A stretch of DNA of 64,000 nt from Certhia americana. Its lineage: Eukaryota; Chordata; Aves; Passeriformes; Certhiidae. A program made the translations under genes and the position numbers. Shown here one piece after another: positions 52,629 to 64,000 of this stretch (position 1 is its first letter; the number at the start of each line of letters is the position of its first letter). Below the pieces are notes generated by a model. The model was not told where the DNA came from, did not search any database, and saw only the letters and a program-made list of their open reading frames with translations. Location of the stretch: NCBI GenBank assembly GCA_018697195.1, contig CM031857.1, positions 97,473,674-97,537,673 of the forward strand, written 5' to 3'.

Positions 52629-55600
52629 GATCTTGTCTTAAGAGAACACTCATGACAGTTATGCTGTCTGTGGACAGTAACGATGGCTTGGTGAAAATCT
52701 AAAAAATGTTTGCAGCTAAGAATGATGGTTTTGGTGAAAAATGTGCCAGTATGCCTCATAGGGGCTGCCATTCAAGAACTTTGTATGCATAACTATCTAT
52801 CTTTCCCCTTGCAAACTGGAGTTCCTGCCACAGGTTCCTTCCTCAGGGATAGCACTGCACCACCAAAAGCCCTCCAGACCCATTAGAAAGAACCTGGGAT
52901 ATAAAACCCCCTGCAGAATAGCTTCTAGGAGACACAGCAGAGCTATTGTGAATAAAAAAATACTGGATTCTTTTTCCATGAAAAGTAACTGAAAAACACT
53001 GACTAGTTTAGGCATTCCTGTATTCTTTTTTGAACTCTACCGTGGAGCCTGAGAGACAGACTGAGCATCCAGTCATACAAGGTTATATACACTAGATTCA
53101 GCTGAAACAGCTCATTCAAAAATAGAAATAAATAAGGGAAGTACAACAACCCTTATTAAATTTACACTTCACATGATCCTAAGACCTGTGAAAATAGAGA
53201 AGTGGTTGCAAGTTGCATATGCAAAAAAGGCACTTTAATTATAACTCTGCTGTCTGGTCCAATAGCCACAAAACACCCATCTGCTCCAGAGAATCTCTGC
53301 CTGTGCCTCACTATCTCTAAAACGCAGAAAGAAAATAAAAGCCAATTAAATATATTTAATTTAGGGATTTTTATCCCTTGATTCTAAGTGCTATCCATCA
53401 CCAGAAACTGATGACTCCAAAAGAGATGACATAAGTACTCTGACAATTTATATTAAGACTCCAGTAAGAGCTCATACATTGAGACAGATGAGGAGAGAAC
53501 ATGCAGCATCATTCCTCTTTCCAGAAAAGGAAAACATTATAAGGAGCTGCAGAGACTGAAAGGCTGATGGAGAGCAGAAATGCCATCCTGGAGGAACCAA
53601 AGTTGGGTTTGCTCCGACATGCTGGTGCTGTAATCTCCAAGAGTATGCCCTGTATTTTCTTGAAGATTTTTAAATACAGTCAAACATATTCCAAGTCATT
53701 GCAATATCCTGAAATCGCCACTTTACAGCTTTGTTTTTATAAAATCACAGGGCAGACTTAATTTTTAGCTCCAAAACCCAGGTGTGGCAAGCAGCATTAG
53801 GTACAGCCCATGCCTCACCGGTCCTTGAACCACAAGAACAAGCTCCCATCCTTGGAGGCGTTCAGATATCTGATCTGCAGAAAGCAGAGCACAGAGACAA
53901 CCATGGATTTAACTGATATTTCGGAAAATGCTGCACTAGATTTTAAAAAAGAGGGTGCAGGAAGTGTCTTGTCCAGGCCTCAGAGGGAGCTGCATGGCCA
54001 GGGAGAAGCTTGCAGCAGCTCCCCAAATACGCAATCACAGTTCCAAGTCCTGTTTCAGAAAACAAGCTCAAAGAGCACAGGCCCTAGTCCCAAAGCATTT
54101 GAAAAGACACGTCTCCATCCACAGTCTGCAAAGGAAAGACAAACATAAACAAACTCAAAGGCAGACTGAAAACCTATTTTTAGATAAATGAAGAGCACAA
54201 AAGCTTTCCAATGTCCTCCTCTTACTCCCTCTTCTATTTCTTGTCTTCCCATCCCCTTATTCCCTGTATGCCTTGGCTGTTGACTGTCAATGCTCTCTGC
54301 TCCTTTTTAAAATTTTTAATGGCATTCTAGCAAGCATTCCCAATCCAATTATTTTCGTATGCCTGTGTTAAGTAGTCACAACAGCTCCTCTTACTGACAT
54401 TATTATTACTGCAATTAAAATATACATTAGTCAGCTCAAAGATGCACATAAGCATCCTTGAATTTCACCTTTCATTATTGACTGAGCAGTGTTCAGTGAA
54501 AAGAGGAAAAACCAAGAGTGTGGACTTTAAGAGCCAGTATGAAGCTCTTGCAGAAAAAAGGTACACAGACAGAGGAAGTCAAAGAGCTTTCACTGCAGTA
54601 TCCTTGAAAAACCGACAAGTGACTGCCAGGTTGAGCTTCCTGCTGGATCTCACAGTGTTGCTGTACAAAGAACTCCCCATCCCACAGACACATAACAGCA
54701 CTGCACATTGCTTTTGAATTTTTATCAAACTCAGATCAAAATATCACAGCACTTCTACTTAGTATCAAAGATTTCCAGTAACATATGGGTTTAGAGAGCA
54801 GATTAATTTAGACTTTTACAGGGTCTAAAGATTATGCAATTCTTATCTGCATTATGCCCTTTAATGAGCTAAATAAGATTATTTGATACAGCTCAATAAT
54901 AATCACAAAGAATATTCAAGGGAAATGCAATCTGAAAGTCTGTATTTTGAAATAAGAGGGATTGATACACTTCAGTATCATTGCAGTACACTTCTAACAG
55001 GCTGTGAATGAGTTTGAGTTGATCATCTTGGACATGCTCTTTGTTCTCCAGATCCCCAGGGATCTCCTACAGAAACTTCTGCATAAGAAGGGAGAGTCTA
55101 CCTTATGCCAACCTCCTTTAGGGGTTACACTCACTTTGATGTAATTACACATATGTACTCACGGAAGTGCCCAACTCTTCAGAGAAGTCACCCTGCCTTA
55201 GCTGCAGTGTGACTATTTTCAATAGCTGAAGTTGTTGCTATTTGTTCAGAAATAGAGGACAACAGAAAAAACCAGATATTAATAAAACTCTTTAAGAGCC
55301 TTTACTCAGGTCTGAAGAATTTAACAGCTGCATCCCATTCAAAAAACAGAACAGAATAAATATCCTCAGTTACAAGAACGACTTTCCAGGGGCCAAGCTG
55401 AAAATCGGGTACATTCCTAAAAGAAGACATTGATTTTGGAGGCATTTGCAACACTTGCAGATTTCCTGGCATTTTTATGAGTTAAAATATCTTTGTGGTA
55501 TCTGGTATTTGCTTTAAAGCTTTATCTACAGGAGGTATGTGAAAATCTAGGCACATATCATTGGATGTATTTACGTAGGGAATACATAAAACTCCAGTTG

Positions 55601-58600
55601 TTGCAGAGAGAAGCCTGCAGATGTGGTCTCTGTGCTTTTGGAAAGTGACAACCTGAGAACACTGCATACAAGAGAAGTTTTGGTAAAGATGGATACAGCT
55701 AGTCAATGCTTCCAGCCCAAAACTGAGGGAATAAAAAAAAAATGAAGCATTTGTTCAATGTATAACTTTGTGTTTATTATTCCACAGAAGGCTACTTCCC
55801 TTACACTTCTCCATTCAAATCCTCCACTGAATAAATATTGAACATGCTTTTCCTCTCTGTTTTTTCACACAGCAAAGAATTAATGAAAACATGTTACTGC
55901 CGTTATTACTCTTATCATTATTATTATCCATAAATAGTTCATTACAGAGTGAACTGGATAATCCTTCAGGAATCCCGTGGACTTTGTGAAATTTCCCACT
56001 TTCCATTTGACAGAGAAATGAAAGCCAATAATAACAAAAGCGTAGGCTAATTATGGATGTTTCAAATGCTGACCCATCAGCTGTGGAGCAGACCAGACCT
56101 GCAGTGGGATTGCATTTGAAATACTACCATCTCTAACTAGACATTCTCAGCACCACTTCCAACCAGCAGTGAGAAACAGGAACTTTTGGGGAAGCAATTA
56201 ATTTCGTTTGGCTCACAGAGATAAGGGCAAAACTCCAGAAATGTCTTTTTCCCTATTTCCTCCCAGGCAGGGTGGGAGTGCAAGGTGGCCAGCACAGAGG
56301 TGTATGTCTACACTGTGGCCAAATAGCAAACATGTAGTGAATGAACTGAATTTCTCCATTAAATACCATTTTCCCTGGCTACTGAGCACCACTATGTCTC
56401 CTCTGAGCTCTGACCTGTGCAGTATGGTTGTGGACACATGAAGTCATTTCTAAGTGACCAGCTCCACTGCTGCTTGATAAAATGTGGGGTTTTGCAGCAA
56501 ACTCGCCAACAAGTTTCCCAAGGCTGAGCATTCATCCTGTCCCTCCCACAGAACTCAAAGAAGTGGCTCAGGCAAATCAGACTGCCACCACCTTCAGTGT
56601 ACTGATCTATCCTAACAGAGCCCAAACCACACTTCATACAAAGCTGTAGACCTTGCACCATTCACTAAACAGCTCAAGGCTATGGTTCATGAATTTCATG
56701 CCCAATAGTGAAAATGTCAGCTGCAGATGAACCTGCCGTTGCTTAGCTTCTCGTCTGTTGTAATTCCCTGAAGTCCAATTGCCATTTACAGCAATGGGGC
56801 TGGGTGGAGCATCCCTGGGAAGTAGGAGATCACAGGCAGCATTCTTCAGCTGCTGCAAGAGTCTTTTCCCCTAGGAGCTAGACATATGCTGTGTTATTAC
56901 AAAACAACAGTCGGTCACAGTTTTCAATTATAACTACTACTGACTTTCAACTAATTTGGTGCCAACCTATAAAAGAATGGTTTCCAGCAGCACAAAAATT
57001 CACCCTGAAAATTGCCCCAATGAGTTCTGTTACTGAGGTTGTGAACTCCCACAAAAACAAACTACAGTACGGAGAATAAAATACCAGATGAAGCAATAAT
57101 ACACTCATCACGAGTTCTGATGCATTGTGGCTATGTAACTAACAGCAAGTACTAAAAACCAATATAAATCAATGATGCATTAAGCTCCTTGCCTTTTACT
57201 GTCTTCACTCAAAAAAACACCCATAGCCTCCAACAGGAAAAGAGTCAAAGCTCTTTCAAGTCCATTAGGAACTTGGATATTGCTAGTCTGTCCTATACAG
57301 GAGGCATTCAGGCTGCAATGGACTGCAGAGAGTAGCAGAGAGAAGTGAAAAGAGCAGAGAATTCACATATTGTAATGACACAGTTAATACCGTCCTCCTC
57401 CCTCATCTTTTCCAAAGGGCTAAAACTGCCCTCTATCTGAAAGCAAATCGGAAGACAATGTAGTACAAATACCATCCATAGTTCACACCTCCAAGAAAAC
57501 TGTTTAAAAGCAAATAATCTCCTAAATTGCTTTCCTAAAAAAGCTCCATTTTTCTGCTAGTTAATAATTACAAAAGAATTTTCTCAAATTTACTGATGAT
57601 GGGAAAGAGAATCAGTTAGAACACTGTTTTCTTGTAGAGAACTGAAATAACATTTTTTTCCAGATTTCCACAGAGATGTTCAGTGGAAAAATGCCCAGTA
57701 TCCTAAAACATTTCCCTCTGGAAATTAATTTCACTCTTTCCTTCCCATACAGTCTTTTATAGATATGCAGAAAAGCACACAAAAAACCAATAAACAGCCC
57801 TTGAAAGCACATTGAAATATTAATTTCTGATAATTGAAATGTCTGGCTGTGAGTTTATTATACAGTATTCCAAATCAATAAAGATTTTTTATCAGCCTAA
57901 AAAGTCTCAGGTTGGTTTTATTTAAATACTTTCCTACCATTGCACCTGAACAGGATCAACAAATTCTATTTGGGTTAGGTTTTTTATAAAAATAGGTGCA
58001 TAAAAAGAGGAGTAAACTCCTCCATCTAAGCCTTAAGCTCTAAGGTCAAAGACTAAGATGCCAACTATTAAAGCATGACTGCACATCTCAGGTTCTCATT
58101 TATTTTCAGTTCTTCTGGTAATTACAGAAGTAATTCTAAGAATCATCCATCATTCTGATGAAGATACCTTTACAAAATGTGCCTACTTGTTTTTTCACTG
58201 TACCAGGGGTAAGAGGGTAAGAATCATTTCAGACATGCAAGATGAACTGTTTTTTTAAACCTTAGATTACCCAGGCAACAACTCTGAGAAAATTGCGAGA
58301 GAAAGAGGGCAGGAGGTGGTAGAATGAAGAGGGAAGATGCACTGATCCAGCTTGTTTATCTCACTGGAGAAGAGAGCAGGGATACATTCCAGGACAGGTA
58401 ATCACTTCAATCACAGCAACTCACACAACTGATTTGAGTTTGCCTCACCTTTTGCAATGGGAACCGAGATGTGAGAAGTGTTACGGAGCTCAGCAAGGAG
58501 GCAGGCAGCCATCCCACCACCTTGCTGCTGCCCCTGCATGAGGCAAGAAGCTCCTGTCCAAAGGGACAGCTGACAGAGCTGCCAGCTCTGTCCTCCCCCC

Positions 58601-61600
58601 TAAAAGCTCAGAGTCAGTGTCCTACCCCCTAAAAGCGCTCACCTCCACCATTGGGACTCAGCCATGAGCTGAGGGGAGAGTCCTGAAGGCACACAGGCAA
58701 CCTCAGCTGGCACCACTTTAGGTTTCTAACCGTGTTAGCCCATTTTTCTTCAATGTTTTTCTCTAGTCCTACTGCTCTGTGGTAACTACTCCCCCTCCTG
58801 CCCTTCAGCCCAGCAGGACTACCACAAAAGGAAAACAACTGCTGTACAATACAAAGGCAAACGACAAACTAAGCAGCTCTTAACATCACAAAAGAATACA
58901 GCAATAAATCAGAGGGATGAGGAGGGAAAAGGACTGTCATTTATTTTCTTCTTAGTACCTCTCCTGTATTACAGCACATACAGTATTTCAGAAGCAGTAT
59001 GATTTTAAAGATAATTACCCCCTGTAAACTGTATTCTCTTTTTACCCACGCATGATGAATTATTGGAGGCAACTGTAGAGAATGGCAGTCCAAGCTGCAT
59101 CCCACTGGCCAGGCTGTGCCCCAAGGGATGATTCTGTCCTGCTCCCTAACACTTCTGTCATCAAATAGCATAGTGTCTCAGTAGACAACTATTTTGCTGT
59201 ATACTGTAGCCCTGGGCTGGCCATACAGGCTTGTTCTAGACAACACCAGGGATTGCCTTTGCAATGCTATTTTTTTTTTTAAAAAAGTACATTTAAAGAA
59301 AGTATTTGCCCTTATTAAAACATGAGGCACAGAAAGCATTTGATAGTCTACTGATCTGTGTACCTACAGCTGCTTAGATTTATATTATGCTGGCATAAAA
59401 TCAGCAAATGCTTGAAATAAATACAGGACTTTTTTTTCTTAACAAAATGCTTGAAAGGTCACTTTGTAGTACACTGCTGTTGAAGAAAACATTATTAATC
59501 AGGATGTTACCTCATGTTTTTATTTGAGTATCTTGTTTCATAATTTAGGATCCACATTTTGAATGCAAAAAATTATACTGTTTGTTCCTCACTGACCTTA
59601 TCACCAGATTTGCTCATTCCAGTTTGAATTAATAAGGCTACTAAATCACTTCACGCTTGTCCTCATGTAAACACAGTCACAATCTGCTGTTTCACTCTTG
59701 GTCACTTTACACACTTCCTCACAGACTTTTCTTTATATAAAAGGCATATTCTGTATAAAGACATACCTTCTGGATAGATGATAAACTCCAAACTGGAGAC
59801 ATTTACCTTGCCAATAGTACAGTGTTGCTATCTAACGCCAAGGATGGAGAATTTATTGGCTCTGCTGACAGCCACCATGGATTTTAAAACTCCACAAGCC
59901 AAGAAACATTCATCTACGCCATCATGTGGGTTTTGTGCTGTGCTGGACCTAGACCTGTTCTCTAAATCTTGGACTCTGCCTCACCAGTAAAACAACCCCA
60001 GGGAAACAGGCACAAAACACAGATACAGCTGGGGCCCTGCAGAAGCTGTAAGGATTCAACAAAAAATGTGGAAGTAGATACCTGTGTGTCTGCATTACAG
60101 ATAAGGGTATACATGCATCACCAGCTGAAGAGAAAAACACCTTACATTTAGAACAATTAATTGACAAAATAGTAACAACAGAATGAGAACACTCAGTTTG
60201 CTCCGGGTTAAGTAGCAGGAAAAAAAAAGGCTGTTCCAAAGAGGAAGACCTTATAGCTTTCTCCTATGTTCCTGTTTCCCACCCAGGCTGAGTTACAGTA
60301 TGCCTCTAGGTGAGCTTGGGCAGCCTAAAAAATTCTCACTAATGCCTTGCTAATGCACTAGCAAACACATCTGAAAGAACAACAAAAACCCCACCTATGG
60401 AAACCTGTAACATGCTGTAACGAGTTATTACCTGTTTTCATTTGCTGCATATTTAACAAGTTTCCAAATGAAGGTACCAACAGGCCCTTAGCATTAAGAG
60501 AGCCATGCAGAATATAGAGTCATGGTCCTTTATAAGGTGTTTTCCAGTGGGTTAAGAGCTAACCTCACTTTGTTTATTCTACTGTGATAGGGAATATTCC
60601 TGCCTATTCTGTTTGTATGGCATCATGCTCTGAAGATTTTGGAGGTTTCTAAGTGCTGGTAGAGACACTGTCCCCAAAAGGGGGTTGTAGAGGCCCAGAG
60701 AAGTTTGCTTTAGTCACGGGGTTGTCGCTGCCATGCCAACCCTGACTGGAGAGCAAGCACAGCTTCATATACATCAATGACAGAAGCTTATATTTTATAA
60801 ATATTCATCAGAAAGTGTGTGACCCTCAGGGATGTCCCTACACTTAGGGGAACACAGCATAGTGCAGTAATTACCTGTGTTAGCACTGTTAACTTGCAGC
60901 TATGGAAAGACACTATCTGCTAGCTCCTGAAAAGGACTAAAATGAATGTATTTGCAAAGTGTTTTGCCAGCCAAAGAGCACATGCATGGGTGGCTGCCTT
61001 TGTTTTACCATCTGCTAAGCTTCAGCAGCCCTGTGATGTTCCCAACACCATGGCTTATCACTGCTGATAAGGGCAGTCGACCAAAAGGTTCTCTCACTCA
61101 GGGCTGAAGTGCTGTGTTGTCGTGCTGGAGAAAACCACAAACACATAACCGAAGATTGAAATGTATATTCACAAACTACACGTGTCTGGGCTTGTGCAGT
61201 GACCCAGCTGGCAGGAAACAGACTGAACCCACACTATAAAACTGCCTCCCCCTGCAGAGTGGCCATGTCCAAATGGTCTGTCAAAAACAACTCCTGGCCT
61301 ATGCCCGCTCTACACACCGATGGCACAGATGATCGAGTCCCAGCACCAGGGGAAGATCTCTGACACGGTTCAATCTCTGTGCAGCCACAGCTCAAGACAG
61401 AAGAGCAGGAGGCAAAAAGGCAGGCATGGCTTTGAGGTATCTCTAAGAAAGTAACTCATGCATTGCAATCAAGTCAGAACACAAGAAGCAGTACTGTCAA
61501 GAGTAAAGCGAGATGGCATAGAGAGAAGCAGCTTTTTGGCTTAATTCTGCTTTCATGGTTGTACTAGAGCCATGCTGCCTATTGCCTCACCTTCAGCACA

Positions 61601-62385
61601 CATATGAAAAAGAGAAAAGGTTCTGGCCTGTGACTGAGCAGGTCAGTTCTTCAAACCTGCACAAAAAAGGTAATGCTATATTTTATGGTTTATTTTTGCT
61701 GCCCAAGCTTTGTGAAATACTCACGGAAGAGCTAATCTGTGTGTACTCTACAGTTTTAACTCACAACAAAAAATATCCTACATTTCTCATTAATATCAGT
61801 GCTATAGAATAATTAGCATTTTACCTACATTAGGACAGTCTTTCCAAGGTACTCTGAGTCCTCCTGATAGGGTCACGCTACTCTTAAACTGGCATCAAGC
61901 TTCATCCAACCTTCAGCTAGATTAAGGTAAAATGCCAGAACACTCAAGGTGTCCCAAGTCAGGGTGATTTATACAATCGTTACCATTCAATGTTGTTTTC
62001 TTACAAAGCAGACACTGGGATTGCTTCTCTGAAATTACATGGGAAGTTGTGCACTCCAGCTAACGAAGTTGAAGCTACCACTACTATCTACAGACAGTAG
62101 CAAGTACTTCTTTTACCTACTCGCCAGCACACACTAGTCAGTGTAATCGTGTGTCCAAGCACTTACGCACAAGATGACTTGTTCTTTTCTATGACAGCCA
62201 AATCAGGAAGTCTCTGAAAATACAAAGGATATTTCTTCTCTGGTCACTCTGTTGTACTTGACTTGTGGTGAGTCCTTAACTCTGCCAAGAGCATGGTAAC
62301 AGTGCTGTCTTCATTGCACATATTAAACCAGATGTGTCAGCTTAGTGTATTTTTCTATTTTCACTCCTGCACATTTCTCCTGATT

Positions 62386-62410
62386 CCAAAACAAAAACAA
62401 ACAAAAAACC
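62386..62410. repeat. CAAAA-type simple repeat
   Basis: A short low-complexity tract of CAAAACAAAAACAAAC-type units within the intron. Confidence 0.65.
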
Positions 62411-63137
62411 TCATGAAGGACTTGTTCTGACACAACGGGTTCCCTGATGGCTGCAGTATCCCAATTACAAAGAGGAGATTCCACTGTTTCCAAGCCCCTC
62501 TCTCCTGGTTCTTCTGGGACAAGAGAACAGTTTGACATTTTCCTCATCTTTGGAAAGGCAAATGAAAAAAGGAGACCTATAATCTACCAGACTTATTTTC
62601 CTACCTTGAGAAGGCTAAGAAGGAGCTGTTCCAGCCTATTTAATCCTTTTTCTTTAGCCCAGCGAAAATGATCTTTCCAAAGGAGAGGAGCTATTCTTTG
62701 GCAGAAGGTGCTCGCATTACTCCTTGAAAAGCAATAGCAGAAGGGATATTCTCATCTCCACAATAAAACACTAACAGGCTCTGAGTAAGTTGTGCAGAGC
62801 AGGAAGTTCAGGCTGCAATGAGGATTTTCAATATAGGTTGGTTGTGCCAGCAGAAAAGGCACTTGTCATTTTCCGTTCAGTTTATGCTGAGCATTTTACC
62901 TCAGCTAATGACTATCCAATCAAATCACTGTTCAACTCCTCCTACTACTTAATGCAAAACATTAACATTAGCTTCTTATTAAAGAATCCTCACAGTATAT
63001 GGAAATTTTATGCCAAAGAAAATATTTGGGTTGTTTTACACTACTATTGCATTTTATTTTTCATTGTGTGAAAAAATACATCTGCAATCTACTGTGCCTT
63101 ACTCAGCATTTCTGCAATGTTCTTCCTTACTGAGACT

Positions 63138-63224
63138 TTAATAATGTTAATAATATAATAACATTGAATTGAATAATATAATAATATAATGACATCACAA
63201 AACTTGAATAATATAATAATTTTT
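63138..63224. repeat. AT-rich (TAATA)n repeat with internal direct copy
   Basis: A degenerate TAATA/ATAAT array. The 17-mer TTGAATAATATAATAAT occurs at 63169-63185 and again at 63204-63220, around a non-repetitive GACATCACAAAAC-type spacer. It is probably a microsatellite with a small duplication. Confidence 0.75.
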
Positions 63225-64000
63225 TAAAAAATTACTTAAATATTTAGTGTATTAGCCTAACTTTCATCACCATGAAAAAAACCCTGAATATTTTTGTCCT
63301 GAAACTTCACACCAGGACAGCAGAAACACTACACCTGATTTGCAAAATACATACCTATATACCTGAGAAGCCAGGAGCTTTATACATCAAAACTGAAATT
63401 TTGTTTCCCAAAATTATTTCTGAATATTATCAAACCACAGAGTTAATCTTATTTTCATGACCTGATATAGCACTACTAGCACAGAACATGACCTAAATTG
63501 GCTTATTTCAAGAAAAGCAAAATACCTTACTCCTCTTCAGCTCCCAGCTGGGACAATGTGAATGATGGATGACCTCAAAGCCTTATTTGTAAAGGCATGA
63601 AGTCATTAAGTGCTGGGAAATGGAAAGCCCTACAGAATGTCATCCAAATGCAGGAATTCACCTGTCCACTCTTCTCTTCTTCACTGAGGAGAGCAAGGAT
63701 GCTGCCTGTAGGGAGATTTGGGTGCTCACTCTCTGGGGAAGGCATGGGTGACAGCTCTGTGATCAGTTAAACCTATATGCAAACAGATACTAATCCTCTT
63801 CCTCCTTCAATACTGAATCTTGAAGCTGTAAAATCTTTTTGCTGGAAACCTATTATTTCTCAAAACTATGAGAACAGGACAAATCCCTGCTGTGGAAATA
63901 TCAACTCCACCCAGATTCTTAGCTCTGCTCATAGCAGCACATTGAAGGCGTGACCTCCTTAACTTTGATGCACACTTCTGAGTAGAGGTCACTTCAGCTT

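Larger units (their letters stand above)
38670..64000 (-). other. ARHGAP6: ARHGAP6 intron before exon 2 (partial, at least 25.3 kb)
   Basis: This sequence lies upstream of the exon 2 acceptor (TAG ending at 38670); the first coding exon is beyond the right edge. It holds a perfect hairpin at 38725-38761, CR1 fragments at about 41445-41592 and 47195-48110, homopolymers near 45333, 51008 and 52615, and an AT-rich repeat at about 63140-63225. The rest is unrecognised. In mammals the amelogenin gene is nested in this intron on the opposite strand; I looked for it on the plus strand and did not recognise an exon. The longer open frames (53810-54148, 54442-54717, 46053-46358) lack identifiable domains and look like chance. 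Confidence 0.88.

Noticed and set aside
53810..54148. 112-codon plus-strand open frame, with a CR1-like CCTTGGAGGCGTTCA inside
   Set aside because: No domain, splice context or codon bias is evident. The CR1-like words are too short to call an element.

Overview
The window is vertebrate, almost certainly avian, genomic DNA. It is AT-rich, has no bacterial-style gene packing, and carries CR1 LINE fragments with the 3' ends typical of birds (a GTTGGACTAGATGACCT-like stretch followed by an ATTCTATG-like terminus). Only one gene is recognisable. It is ARHGAP6, a Rho GTPase-activating protein, on the minus strand. Four internal coding exons lie here, in transcript order at 38510-38669, 20343-20414, 10953-11209 and 6259-6454. 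Each has AG/GT splice sites, and the codon phases join without a break (0>1, 1>1, 1>0, 0>1). I number them exons 2-5 by analogy with mammalian ARHGAP6.

Layout, left to right: the intron after exon 5 (1-6258), which holds a 120-bp segment present twice; exon 5, which opens the RhoGAP domain; a 4.5-kb intron; exon 4; a 9.1-kb intron; exon 3, a 72-nt exon coding a very basic stretch; an 18.1-kb intron with CR1 copies and a long G-tract; exon 2; and at least 25.3 kb of the intron before exon 2 (38670-64000), with two more CR1 copies. The first coding exon lies to the right of the window. The rest of the RhoGAP domain, including the arginine finger, and the C-terminal tail lie to the left.

The rest is intronic. 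It holds five decayed CR1 pieces, simple repeats and homopolymers, and unrecognised unique sequence. No RNA gene, CRISPR array, DNA transposon or second protein gene could be supported. In mammals the enamel gene AMELX sits in the intron before ARHGAP6 exon 2, on the opposite strand. I looked for it on the plus strand of 38670-64000 and saw no recognisable amelogenin exon, which fits tooth loss in birds. I see no exotic undescribed system. The points most worth checking are the in-frame cassette character of exon 3, a perfect 16-bp hairpin just upstream of the exon 2 acceptor, the 120-bp duplication, and the amelogenin question.
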